The notes beneath the pieces are model-generated. The model was not told where the DNA came from. It searched no databases and was given only the letters and a program-made list of their open reading frames with translations. Shown here piece after piece: positions 7,802 to 16,604 of a stretch of 64,000 nt of DNA (position 1 is the stretch's first letter; every line of letters starts with the position of its first letter). This stretch comes from Halobacteriovorax sp. JY17 (GTDB lineage Bacteria > Bdellovibrionota > Bacteriovoracia > Bacteriovoracales > Bacteriovoracaceae). A program made the translations under genes and the position numbers. Where the stretch lies: NCBI RefSeq assembly GCF_002753895.1, contig NZ_NJER01000001.1, positions 806,001-870,000 on the forward strand, given 5' to 3'.

Positions 7802-10800
7802 ATGAAGCTTCCAATAATAAATACAAAGACTGAAGAATATTCAAAAGCATTACTTAATAAATTCTATGACAATGAATTTATACCTGCAGAGAAGAAGAAC
7901 TACTTAACCGACTTAAAGAAGTCTACTGGTCCATTCCTCGCAATTGATGACGAAAACGGTGAGACAAAGTACTTAATGGATGCCGCTTCTCAAATTGCAA
8001 CACTAGGCCTTGGTTTCTCTCCTTCAGTATTCTTTGGGACTGCACACTACCTATCCAGTTGGACAAATGACAGTAACTCATCAGAGTTTAAAAATATCAG
8101 AAAGGCCTTTACTGAAATTTTAAAGAGAAAAATAAATTGGGAAAACCTAGATTTAACAATTTGTAATTCAGGAGCAGAGGCCAATGAAATAGCCCTTGGC
8201 TACTGTTATGAGAAGAGAGTTAATAGGTCGGCCAATAAAGTTCTCGCATTTGAAGGAAGTTTTCACGGAAGAATGATGATTACTCTCTCTAGTACTTGGA
8301 ATAAAACAAAGAGAGAACCATTTGAATGGCCAGGTCATGAAACGACGTATTGTACTTTTCCTGAACTAGAAACTGATGAGATGAATCCTCTTGCACCACA
8401 AGGCTGGCAATCCCTTTGGGCCGATGCTAGCTTAAAAGATTTAGAAGTTCCAAATGACTGGAAGAAAGACTCACAAGTGGCAAAAGAAATTGATTCCCTC
8501 TTAGAAGTTAGAGAGAAGCTTCAGGCCGGAGATATTTTTGCAGTCATCGTTGAGCCTATGCAGTGTGAAGGTGGAGATAGATACGCTTCAGGAAGATTCA
8601 ACGAGGCCTTAATTCTACTCTCACACAGCTTCAATATTCCAGTTATTCACGATGAAGTGCAAACAGGTTTTCACCTTGGGAAAGAATTCTTCTGGCACCG
8701 CGAATTCAAACTAAGAAATGATCTCGGAGAAGAGATTTCTCCAGACTACGTTGTGTGCGCTAAAAAAGCTCAAGTAGGCCTTGTCCTATCAAAAGAAAAT
8801 CATAAAAAGAGAGAACAACTTCAAGTGGCTTCAGTTATAAGAGGCTATCTCCACGCGGTGGCCCTTGATCAATCTCAAGAGTTAATTCAAGCACTAGAGA
8901 AAACCTCAAGAGATCTACTGAGTAAGTTATGTGCAAAATTTCCAGAGAAAATCACTCGTCCTCGTGCAAATGGAATGGCCTTTGGCTTTGAACTTCCAAG
9001 TTCAGAAATTACCACTGAATTTATTAACAAGAGATTTGCTCACGGACTACTCTATTATCCTGCCGGAGATAAGACTCTTAGATTCAGGCTAAATACAAGT
9101 TTTACAAAGAAAGATATCGAATATCTCTTTAATCGCCTTGAAGTGATGGCCCAAGAAATCCTTGAAGGAAAATCATCTGCTGCTATTTGTGAAATCGAAA
9201 CAAGAAATAGATCTAATGACAGCATCTACGACTGGCAAGAACTTCTTCTTCTCACTAAATTAAATCTCTTTCAAGGAGATGATTTAAGTGGAGAGGTATT
9301 CATTGAAGAAATTCAAAAACTATTTAAGAAAACGACTGGATACCAGATTCTTCGAATTAATCAAAATAATTTTGATAAATGGAAAGACAAAGTTCACCAA
9401 ATGCAGCTTGATATTTATGAACCTGCAAGACAAACTGAAATCATGAAGTTTGAGCAATGTGCTCTTAGTGAAAAAGGTGTTGCTGTAGCGATTGTTGACG
9501 GTGAGAGCTTACTTGCCATGAGCTTTAGTTCCCCTCTTGATTTAAATCCACTTGAGAGAGGAGTAAGAAATGATCCTGACTTTAAGAACTCTAATGCTCT
9601 TTATATGGTTGACTCTACTGTAGGAAAAAGACTTCAAGGAAAAGGAGTTGGAAGATATTTAAAATATGCACTCACTTGCTTTGCGATGATTGAAGATATT
9701 GAAAAAATCAATGGAAGAAATCGAGATAGAATGGCCGCAAGTATGTTAAATATTAACTTATCTCTGGGGGCTCATGAAATCATGTATATGAGCGAAGATT
9801 ATCCTGACTTTGAAAAATACAGAGATGTTCTCTATTATAGTTGCCCTACGATTTTCAAGAAAGATTCTCTCGTTCTCAGTGATGCTATCAACTCTCCTCT
9901 TGGAAGTTCTGACCTCACAAATGAGTACGTAACTGAACAACTCCCCTACCTCGTAAATAAGGTATGTCTTTCAAACTTTGTTTCAACAAGATTCCTAGAA
10001 CAATTGAGCGCCCTAAAAACAGAGCTACCAGAAGAACTCAAGCATATTTACACAACATCAGGACAATCAGAATGTGTAGATAAGCTTGCAAAAAGTATTT
10101 GGTACAATCAAGAAGAGAAAACAAACCATATGGTGACTTTTAAAGGACACTATTTTGGAGAAGGAAGTTTTCTCGCAAGATCTCTTAGCTCTACTTGTGA
10201 TACTTTCTTTAACGTTACTCACCTAGAGCAACCAACAGAAGATAATCTCGAAGAAGTGCTTAAATCCTTAGAAGATACACTAAAGAAGACAAAGACCATG
10301 GCAGTGTGGCTAGAGCCTCTCACTCAACTAACAATGACAAAGCTGTCAGAAGAGGTCATAGAGAAAATCATTACAGTAACGAGAAAATATGGAGCAAAAG
10401 TTATCTTCAATGAAACGGCCTCTAGCTTCTATCGTTATTCTTCAGAAAGCTTCTTTGCTTCAAAGAATAAAACTATAGGGCCTGATGCGGCCATGGCCTT
10501 TCTAGGAGGACAGGCCGGACTTTGCTTCATGAAGAAGGAAAACTTCTTAGCAAAGCCACTTATGCTCATAAGTACTTGGGACGGAGACGAGTTCTCACTT
10601 TCTAATTACAACAAGGCCGTAAGCAGTATTAACAACGATCTTTCAAGTTTTATTCAAACACGTCTTGAGTTTACAAATAAACTAACGGAGCTTCTTGAAG
10701 AATATCAAATAGAAGAAATGGAAATAGAAAATGGATGTGGATACTTCATTGGAAATATTTCAGTACAATTAAAGAGATACTTCACCAGAGAAGGCAACCG

Positions 10801-10858
10801 CTTCATTGTTAACCCAAGCTATTCTGCGATGAGGGAATTTATCAAGGAAGATATCTAA
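7802..10858 (+). CDS. Three-part fusion: class III aminotransferase, GNAT domain, degenerate aminotransferase
   Basis: Residues about 1-450 are a PLP class III aminotransferase: NSGAEANEIALGY, FEGSFHGRMM, VIVEPMQCEGGDR, HDEVQTGF (D284 for the PLP ring) and PDYVVCAKKAQVG (Schiff-base lysine K321 or K322). The KKxQV form resembles lysine 6-aminotransferase and GABA aminotransferase. Residues about 510-690 hold a GNAT domain with QGKGVG (612-617). Residues about 700-1018 repeat the aminotransferase fold (TTSGQSECVDKLAKS, FKGHYFGEGSFLARS), but with N870 for the Asp and FLGG (900-903) where the lysine should be, so this copy is probably catalytically dead. Its stop overlaps the next start (TAATG). 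The substrate is unknown. Confidence 0.85.
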   Translation: MKLPIINTKTEEYSKALLNKFYDNEFIPAEKKNYLTDLKKSTGPFLAIDDENGETKYLMDAASQIATLGLGFSPSVFFGTAHYLSSWTNDSNSSEFKNIRKAFTEILKRKINWENLDLTICNSGAEANEIALGYCYEKRVNRSANKVLAFEGSFHGRMMITLSSTWNKTKREPFEWPGHETTYCTFPELETDEMNPLAPQGWQSLWADASLKDLEVPNDWKKDSQVAKEIDSLLEVREKLQAGDIFAVIVEPMQCEGGDRYASGRFNEALILLSHSFNIPVIHDEVQTGFHLGKEFFWHREFKLRNDLGEEISPDYVVCAKKAQVGLVLSKENHKKREQLQVASVIRGYLHAVALDQSQELIQALEKTSRDLLSKLCAKFPEKITRPRANGMAFGFELPSSEITTEFINKRFAHGLLYYPAGDKTLRFRLNTSFTKKDIEYLFNRLEVMAQEILEGKSSAAICEIETRNRSNDSIYDWQELLLLTKLNLFQGDDLSGEVFIEEIQKLFKKTTGYQILRINQNNFDKWKDKVHQMQLDIYEPARQTEIMKFEQCALSEKGVAVAIVDGESLLAMSFSSPLDLNPLERGVRNDPDFKNSNALYMVDSTVGKRLQGKGVGRYLKYALTCFAMIEDIEKINGRNRDRMAASMLNINLSLGAHEIMYMSEDYPDFEKYRDVLYYSCPTIFKKDSLVLSDAINSPLGSSDLTNEYVTEQLPYLVNKVCLSNFVSTRFLEQLSALKTELPEELKHIYTTSGQSECVDKLAKSIWYNQEEKTNHMVTFKGHYFGEGSFLARSLSSTCDTFFNVTHLEQPTEDNLEEVLKSLEDTLKKTKTMAVWLEPLTQLTMTKLSEEVIEKIITVTRKYGAKVIFNETASSFYRYSSESFFASKNKTIGPDAAMAFLGGQAGLCFMKKENFLAKPLMLISTWDGDEFSLSNYNKAVSSINNDLSSFIQTRLEFTNKLTELLEEYQIEEMEIENGCGYFIGNISVQLKRYFTREGNRFIVNPSYSAMREFIKEDI

Positions 10859-11961
10859 TGAAAGATTGCGACTTTCCAATACTTCACTATCAAAAAGGAA
10901 ATTCTTACAAGGACTGGGGTATAAGTCACGGAGAAGAATATAGAGAGGCCATTGGTGAGTTATTTCTCATTAGAAAAGAGTTAATGTTAAAGAGAAATCC
11001 TTCTTTAATTAATCACCTACTTCCAATGGCACAAGCACAGTATGAGCAAACGCTTAAATACTGTGGTGATGCTGCGACAGAATTAGAGGGAATAGCCAAA
11101 GGCAGTAATCTCTCTCTCACTGATATAGTAATACTAAATAATTATACTGACTTTAGAGATATAGAACTCACCGATCAAGGCTGTTCAACAATCCAAGTTC
11201 AAAATGAATCAAACATTCTAAGTGGCCAAACTTGGGATATGCATTCAAGTGCTAAGAATTATCTCTGTGTCATCGAAGTACCAGAAACAGAACTTGCAAG
11301 TAAGAGTCTCATTTTAACTGTTACTGGTTGCGTAGGACTGATGGGAATTAATACTGATAATTGTCTGGTTGGTGTAAATAATATTAACACCACAAGAGCA
11401 GAGGTTGGTTTAATTTGGCCTTCCCTTGTAAGAAAAACTCTTGAAGGAAAGAATCTTGGTCAAATGCGCGACATTCTCTTAGATGCTCCAATAACTTCAG
11501 GACATAATTACTTAATCTCCACCCCTAAAGGTGCAGAACACTGGGAAATAACTCCAACCGAAAAAGACCTTGTTCATGCCCATGGAGACGGAGAGATTGG
11601 CTCTTCCTTCCACACAAATCATTGCCTAGGAGCAAATGTCTCAAAGATTGAGAGTGCTAAGAATGTAAGTGCTACAAGTCATGCAAGATACGATATTCTA
11701 AAACAGAAAGTTAAGAATGTAACAGATAGTGCTCAACTAAAGAAACTCCTTCAATGTCACGAAGGAATGCCATTATCAATTTGCTCTCACTACGATAGTG
11801 GAGCCAGAGATCCTTCACAGACCTGTGGCGGTGGAATGGCCGATCTAAGTTCTGGTGAAATTCAATTTTGGCGTGGATGCCCAGAGTATGATTCAAATTA
11901 CAAAGAGTACACTTATCAATTAAATAGTGAAGAAAAATCCTTCACTTTAAAACAAAGTTGA
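10858..11961 (+). CDS. C45-family acyltransferase/peptidase (acyl-CoA:6-APA acyltransferase-like)
   Basis: This is an N-terminal-nucleophile hydrolase of the C45 family, which includes penicillin-forming acyl-CoA:6-aminopenicillanate acyltransferase and the beta-alanyl-dopamine hydrolase Tan. It begins with the helical N-terminal part (about 1-100); DQGCST follows, where the Gly108-Cys109 bond corresponds to the self-cleavage site that exposes the nucleophilic Cys. LSGQTWDMHSS and GINTDNCLVGVNNI are further family landmarks. C45 enzymes transfer or hydrolyse an acyl/aminoacyl group on an amine. Here it is coupled by a 1-base overlap to the aminotransferase fusion and lies 9 bases before a second aminotransferase. 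There is no signal peptide. Confidence 0.82.
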   Translation: MKDCDFPILHYQKGNSYKDWGISHGEEYREAIGELFLIRKELMLKRNPSLINHLLPMAQAQYEQTLKYCGDAATELEGIAKGSNLSLTDIVILNNYTDFRDIELTDQGCSTIQVQNESNILSGQTWDMHSSAKNYLCVIEVPETELASKSLILTVTGCVGLMGINTDNCLVGVNNINTTRAEVGLIWPSLVRKTLEGKNLGQMRDILLDAPITSGHNYLISTPKGAEHWEITPTEKDLVHAHGDGEIGSSFHTNHCLGANVSKIESAKNVSATSHARYDILKQKVKNVTDSAQLKKLLQCHEGMPLSICSHYDSGARDPSQTCGGGMADLSSGEIQFWRGCPEYDSNYKEYTYQLNSEEKSFTLKQS

Positions 11962-11970
11962 GTAAAAGAA

Positions 11971-13155
11971 ATGAATAACTATCCCTTCTATCTTACATGG
12001 ACAGCTCAGAAAAATGCTCTCAAGATAGATATTAAGGGCGCAAAGAGCTCATACTATATAACAAGTAGTGATAAGAAATTATATGATCTCTCATCAACAA
12101 GCTATCAAGCAGCCTTTGGTCACTCCTACAAACCAATTACAAACGCGATAAAGAAGCAATTGGACAGCCTACCTATTTCAACCCCTAAAGGTATTTTTGA
12201 TTTAAAAGTCAATGCGACTAATAAACTACTCGATCTCATAGGCCTTCCAGGTAAGATCTTCTACACCATTTCGGGAGCAGAGAGTGTAGAAAACGCCTTA
12301 AAAATTGCGAGGCAAATTACGGGAAAGAGTATCGTTCTCGCCAGAGAAAATTCCTATCACGGAGCAACCCTAGGAGCACTCAGTGTCACTGGAGACTGGA
12401 GAAATAAAGAACATAGAACAATTGATAATTGGACCAAGAGAATTCCTGATCCAATAGATGATCCAAAGGCAGAGGCCCTTGAAAAATTAATTCAAAAGAT
12501 TGGAGCTGAGAAGATTGCGGCCATTTGTATTGAAACAATTATTGGGGGCAATGGTGTTTTCAGTGCCCCAAACTCTTGGTGGAAGGCCTTAAATAAACTA
12601 AAGTCTAAATATCAATTTCTAGTAATTCTTGATGAAGTCGTTTGTGGGTTTGGAAGAACAGGAAAGCACTTTGGTTTTCAGCACTTCTCTATAAGACCTG
12701 ATCTCATTTGCATGGCAAAAGTTATTACTGGAGGATACATTCCTTTTGGAGCTGTCTGGACATCAAAGAAGATCTCAAAACTCTATGACAATAAAATACT
12801 CTCTTGTGGACTCACTAATTACGCTCACCCTCTAGGTCTAGCGGCCATGAATGCTGTGATGGATGCGATTGAAACAGAAAGCTTTAAAAGAGAATTTAAT
12901 CTGCTTGAAAATGAATTAATAAAGAGTAAAGAAAAACTAGAAAAACTAAGCAACGTACAAGAAGTAAGACAGGTAGGTCTACTTATGGCAATCGACTTAA
13001 AAGAAAAACCTAATTTCTTAGAGTTTACAGAAAAAGAAATTCTTGTGGCCATGGTAGGAAATAGATTAGTCCTTGCTCCCCCTTTTATCATTTCTCCTAG
13101 TAAATTAAAAACTCTCCTAGGAAGAATCTACACCATTTTAAAGGAAGTAAATTGA
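11971..13155 (+). CDS. Class III PLP-dependent aminotransferase
   Basis: This is a complete 394-residue omega-type aminotransferase: SGAESVENALKIAR for cofactor phosphate, NSYHGATLGALS, LDEVVCGFGRTGKHFGF (D221) and MAKVITGGY with the Schiff-base lysine K250. It most resembles beta-alanine/taurine/diamine-type transaminases, but the substrate cannot be read from sequence. It overlaps the CoA-transferase A gene by 4 bases. The pairing of an amino-group-removing enzyme with a CoA-transferase suggests that the semialdehyde or keto acid formed is later activated as a CoA ester (inference). Confidence 0.88.
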   Translation: MNNYPFYLTWTAQKNALKIDIKGAKSSYYITSSDKKLYDLSSTSYQAAFGHSYKPITNAIKKQLDSLPISTPKGIFDLKVNATNKLLDLIGLPGKIFYTISGAESVENALKIARQITGKSIVLARENSYHGATLGALSVTGDWRNKEHRTIDNWTKRIPDPIDDPKAEALEKLIQKIGAEKIAAICIETIIGGNGVFSAPNSWWKALNKLKSKYQFLVILDEVVCGFGRTGKHFGFQHFSIRPDLICMAKVITGGYIPFGAVWTSKKISKLYDNKILSCGLTNYAHPLGLAAMNAVMDAIETESFKREFNLLENELIKSKEKLEKLSNVQEVRQVGLLMAIDLKEKPNFLEFTEKEILVAMVGNRLVLAPPFIISPSKLKTLLGRIYTILKEVN

Positions 13156-13850
13156 TGAAAACAAAAGTATATGAGAACGCAGCTCTCGCCTGCGCTGATA
13201 TTTCTTCAGGCTCAAGCCTTATGAGTGGAGGCTTTGGTCTTTGTGGAATTGCAGAGAACTGCATTGATGCCATAGCAGAGCTTAATATCAATAACCTCAC
13301 AGTGATTTCAAATAATATTGGAAACTCTGGAAGAGGCCTAGTTAAAATTCTAGTTCAAAATAAAATATCTAAGGCATATTGCTCTTACGTCGGAGGTAAT
13401 CCTGATTTAGAGAAGCAAATGTTAGATGGAAGTATTCAAGTAGAATTAGTCCCTCAAGGAACGTTTAGTGAGAGGATTAGAGCAGCAGGTCTTGGAATAA
13501 GGGCCTTCTACACTCCAACAGGATATGGAACTCTTGTGGCAGAAGGTAAAGAAACTAAGGACTTTGATAAGCCTTGTATTCTTGAAACAGCTCTACATGG
13601 AGACTTTGCCATTATCAAGGCGCAAAAGGGAGATAAGTACGGAAACCTCTGGTTTAAAGAAACGGCGAGAAACTTCTCTCCTCTTATGGCCATGGCCGCG
13701 AGGACAACAATTGTAGAGGTTGAAGAATTAGTTGAACTTGGTGAAATTCCTCCTGAAGATATTCACCTTCCAGGAATTTTTGTTCAGAGAATTTTCCAAG
13801 GAAGTAATTATAAGAATGATATTGAATTTTTAAAAGTTGAGGAAGAGTAA
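13152..13850 (+). CDS. scoA: 3-oxoacid (succinyl-CoA-type) CoA-transferase subunit A
   Basis: This is the alpha subunit of a family I CoA-transferase, which moves CoA from a donor such as succinyl-CoA to a 3-oxoacid such as acetoacetate. The start pattern MSGGFGLCGIAENCIDAI and later NLTVISNNIGN, FYTPTGYGTLVAEGK and YGNLWFKETARNF are typical of ScoA/AtoD-type subunits, and the 232-residue length is normal. It overlaps the upstream aminotransferase by 4 bases and the B subunit by 1 base (TAATG), so all are co-translated. Confidence 0.92.
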   Translation: MMKTKVYENAALACADISSGSSLMSGGFGLCGIAENCIDAIAELNINNLTVISNNIGNSGRGLVKILVQNKISKAYCSYVGGNPDLEKQMLDGSIQVELVPQGTFSERIRAAGLGIRAFYTPTGYGTLVAEGKETKDFDKPCILETALHGDFAIIKAQKGDKYGNLWFKETARNFSPLMAMAARTTIVEVEELVELGEIPPEDIHLPGIFVQRIFQGSNYKNDIEFLKVEEE

Positions 13851-14470
13851 TGACTTGGACTAACGATGAAATGGCAAAAGAAGTAATTGAATTATTCGAA
13901 CCTCAAAGTTCTGTAAACCTAGGAATTGGTCTTCCTACTCTTGTGGCCCAATATATTCCGAAGGAATTAGAAATAATGATTCATTCTGAAAATGGAGTCC
14001 TTGGTGTTAAAGGTCGCCCGAAAAAAGACGAGGTCTCACCTACACTTATCAATGCTGGAAAAGAAACGATTTCAATAAAAGAAGGAGCAAGCTTCTTTGA
14101 TAGCTCACTCAGCTTTGGAATGATTAGAGGTGGCCATATAGATTACTGTGTCCTCGGAGGAATGGAGGTCGATACAAAGAGATCTCTTGCAAATTGGATG
14201 ATCCCTGGGAAGAAAGTAACTGGAATGGGTGGAGCAATGGATCTTGTTAACGGATCTCGCTGCGTTATTGTCATGATGTCCCATTTTAGTAAGACTGGAT
14301 CATCTAAACTTCTCTCAACATGCTCGCTTCCCCTTACAGGTGTAGATGTTGTTGATATAGTCGTTACAGACTTTGGAATATTTAAACCGATTGGTGGAAA
14401 ATTTGAAATTATTAAATTAGCTAATGGTGTAAAAAGAGAAGACTTGAAAGATTTAGAAATTTATCAGTAG
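13850..14470 (+). CDS. scoB: 3-oxoacid (succinyl-CoA-type) CoA-transferase subunit B
   Basis: This is the beta subunit, carrying the catalytic glutamate in the SENGVLGV motif (family ENGxxG) that forms the enzyme-CoA thioester. NLGIGLPTLVAQYIP, SFGMIRGGHIDYCVLGGMEV and GMGGAMDLV are family hallmarks. At 206 residues the length is normal. It is the last gene of the operon starting at thrS and is followed 9 bases later by a strong terminator. Confidence 0.92.
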   Translation: MTWTNDEMAKEVIELFEPQSSVNLGIGLPTLVAQYIPKELEIMIHSENGVLGVKGRPKKDEVSPTLINAGKETISIKEGASFFDSSLSFGMIRGGHIDYCVLGGMEVDTKRSLANWMIPGKKVTGMGGAMDLVNGSRCVIVMMSHFSKTGSSKLLSTCSLPLTGVDVVDIVVTDFGIFKPIGGKFEIIKLANGVKREDLKDLEIYQ

Positions 14471-14478
14471 AAATAAAA

Positions 14479-14511
14479 AAGGGGCCCCCTGCAAAGTGGC
14501 CCCTTCTTTCG
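14479..14511 (+). terminator. Rho-independent terminator of the thrS-scoB operon
   Basis: AAGGGGCC (14479-14486) pairs with GGCCCCTT (14498-14505) and is followed by a T-rich tail. It lies directly after scoB. Confidence 0.85.
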
Positions 14512-14641
14512 GCATCCTGCCTCATACGTAATTGACTTCCTGTCATTTACAAATTAAGTATAACCTGTTTTCAAAAAAAAATAAGTAAAAACTTTTCTAG
14601 GCAATTCTTTCCAGAGAGTAGCATCAAATAGTCTGATCATA

Positions 14642-14669
14642 TTGACAAAAATTAAATTCCTACTATTCT
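14642..14669 (+). promoter_or_regulatory. Sigma-70-type promoter of the 14706 gene
   Basis: A consensus TTGACA (14642-14647), a 16-base spacer and TATTCT (14664-14669) stand about 35 bases before the first gene after the operon terminator. Confidence 0.6.
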
Positions 14670-14705
14670 ATTAAGGTAAGAACAAATTAAATAAGTAGTG
14701 TCATT

Positions 14706-15071
14706 ATGGGTCCATTCCAAAAATTCTATCATTCAATCAGAGAACTATTCTTTCCAAGTCACTACAAAATACAATCGTTTACCTTCTATGTCCCCTCTCC
14801 TCCTATGAGAAAGATTGGCTATAGAGAGAAAGAGTTTGATAAGATTTTCTACACCTTTATTAATAGAGGTTTTCAAATAATAAATTTCTCAACTCAAGCC
14901 AATACCAACTCAAAACAGTCGGGAATGTGGATAGTTGTTATTGTAAAGTCACTTAAGAAACAATCGGCTTCTCTAAATTTCGTAGAAGATGAGCTGGCAG
15001 AGTTCTCTATCAACCAACAAGAAGAAGCGGACCAGGAAGTAATTGATGGTCTCTACCATTTAAATGATTAA
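14706..15071 (+). CDS. Hypothetical protein
   Basis: I do not recognise this 121-residue protein. It has no signal peptide. It contains an alternating hydrophobic strand pattern (SFTFYVPSP and MWIVVIVKSLKK) that suggests a small alpha/beta fold, and an acidic C-terminus. It has its own good promoter and overlaps the next lipoprotein gene by 8 bases, so the two probably work together. Confidence 0.55.
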   Translation: MGPFQKFYHSIRELFFPSHYKIQSFTFYVPSPPMRKIGYREKEFDKIFYTFINRGFQIINFSTQANTNSKQSGMWIVVIVKSLKKQSASLNFVEDELAEFSINQQEEADQEVIDGLYHLND

Positions 15072-16317
15072 GAAATTTAGCGGCCTCTTTATTATTCTCC
15101 CCTTACTGACTAGTTGCGGACTCTTTATAAAACTAGATCAGCCCGATGAAGAAATAGTTTTTAAAAAGAACTTACAAGACAGGATTTGCCATTTAAAAAA
15201 TGATGAACTAACTCTTGCGACTTCAACCAGTGGTGATCAAAACTTATTTGAAGAAAGAATAGTAATTGCGGCAAAAAAACATAGACTTCAGCCAATAGAT
15301 GTCTTCGTCATTTGGTCTCTTGTTCAAATGTATATCAGACCCGACAAAGTCTCTCCTGGATCAAACCTACAATTTATTGACTCTAATTCAAAGAAGCCTT
15401 TTTATAGCAGCTATAATTTAAATATTAATAAAGATCCAAATCTCTTTTTAAACTCTTTAAAGGATTTACTTAAAAAATATAAATCCAAGAGGTCTCTAAA
15501 GTATTTAGCCAGAGTAACGGATGACCTCTCTCCCTACCAAACATCTGTTGACAAAGAACTTGCCACTCTTTTAACAAATAATAAGGGAGCCCTTTCAAGT
15601 AACAAACTTCTAGAGACATACTTCTTTAAGGGAGATCAAGTCCTTCGACCAGGAGAAGGTCTTAGAACTTTCAAAATTTGGCCAATAGTGAGTCAAGCGG
15701 CTTATAAGAATAATTCATTTAATACTCACCTCTTCTCTTTCACTATCGGAAAAGGAAGAGTTGCAAATTGTAATTTTGATATGCGTATTTATCAAAATGC
15801 AGTCTATCTCATTGATAAGAATGCAGGTAATGACTCTCATTCATATTCTATTTCTTACAAGGGAGAAACATTTCTTGGAATCAGCTCTCAAAGACCTAAT
15901 CTAGAAAAGAATTATTCTACGACTTACACATTCCCACCAAAAGACCTAGGAACGCAGAAAGCTGTCTGCTTCATTAAAACACCTAACTCCAACTTCACAA
16001 TGATCTCCACCAAAGGTCGCGACAGTGGTCAGCATTTATTTAATATGATTGAGTATAATATTGCCGGAGCAAGTACAGTTGACGAAGTCTTAGCGATGTT
16101 AGAATTTCCAAGATATCTCTTTCTTTTAAACCCTGAACGAATGGTCTATGAATCAGATAGATCGACTACTCTACAGACACAAACTTTCTTGAACACTAGC
16201 TTTCCAATTTATCATAAATCCAATCTAGGCAATGTATGGATTCACTATAAAAATAAGAAAGAAAGCTCTCTTTTAATTGATGACAGAGTTCCAAATTATA
16301 AATCATGCTTGAAGTAA
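15064..16317 (+). CDS. Lipoprotein of unknown function
   Basis: This is a 417-residue lipoprotein: the signal sequence ends in the lipobox LLTSC, so the mature protein begins at that cysteine and is anchored to a membrane. I recognise no domain. The body is rich in lysine, asparagine and aromatic strands, as in many predatory-bacterium surface lipoproteins. It overlaps genes on both sides (8 bases upstream, 13 downstream), giving a coupled three-gene unit with a ferredoxin-like protein. Confidence 0.65.
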   Translation: MIKKFSGLFIILPLLTSCGLFIKLDQPDEEIVFKKNLQDRICHLKNDELTLATSTSGDQNLFEERIVIAAKKHRLQPIDVFVIWSLVQMYIRPDKVSPGSNLQFIDSNSKKPFYSSYNLNINKDPNLFLNSLKDLLKKYKSKRSLKYLARVTDDLSPYQTSVDKELATLLTNNKGALSSNKLLETYFFKGDQVLRPGEGLRTFKIWPIVSQAAYKNNSFNTHLFSFTIGKGRVANCNFDMRIYQNAVYLIDKNAGNDSHSYSISYKGETFLGISSQRPNLEKNYSTTYTFPPKDLGTQKAVCFIKTPNSNFTMISTKGRDSGQHLFNMIEYNIAGASTVDEVLAMLEFPRYLFLLNPERMVYESDRSTTLQTQTFLNTSFPIYHKSNLGNVWIHYKNKKESSLLIDDRVPNYKSCLK

Positions 16318-16553
16318 TTATTTTCGGCCAGGCCTCACATACACAAATAAAGAAAATTACACTCAAAGAAAGTGATTTAGAAAAAACTATTCTCGAATTT
16401 CTACAAGAAAATAAAATCCCCGTTGCAAGTTCTTGCATGGGAGAAGGTATTTGTAAGAAGTGCGTCATCAATGAGAATATCCTAAGCTGCTTTAAGCTAG
16501 TAAAAGATATCTACAACTGGGAAAAACCCACTATTTACATCAGTTATTTATAA
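16305..16553 (+). CDS. Small 2Fe-2S ferredoxin-like protein
   Basis: This 82-residue protein resembles a plant-type 2Fe-2S ferredoxin core: strands, then LEFLQENKIPVASSCMGEG, then ICKKC and a further Cys in ILSC. The cysteine pattern is C-x5-C-x2-C-x8-C. The first three fit the binding loop, but the last follows much sooner than the usual 20-30 residues and the C-terminal half is shortened. It may be an electron carrier or a relic. It overlaps the lipoprotein gene by 13 bases. Confidence 0.6.
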   Translation: MLEVIIFGQASHTQIKKITLKESDLEKTILEFLQENKIPVASSCMGEGICKKCVINENILSCFKLVKDIYNWEKPTIYISYL

Positions 16554-16560
16554 ATATCCC

Positions 16561-16590
16561 TTGGCAGATAGTTTTTAAGTTCTCTAGAAT
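16561..16590 (+). promoter_or_regulatory. Sigma-70-type promoter of the EEP nuclease gene
   Basis: TTGGCA (16561-16566), an 18-base spacer and TAGAAT (16585-16590) give a start of transcription around 16597. Confidence 0.5.
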
Positions 16591-16604
16591 ATCCTTATAC
16601 AAGG

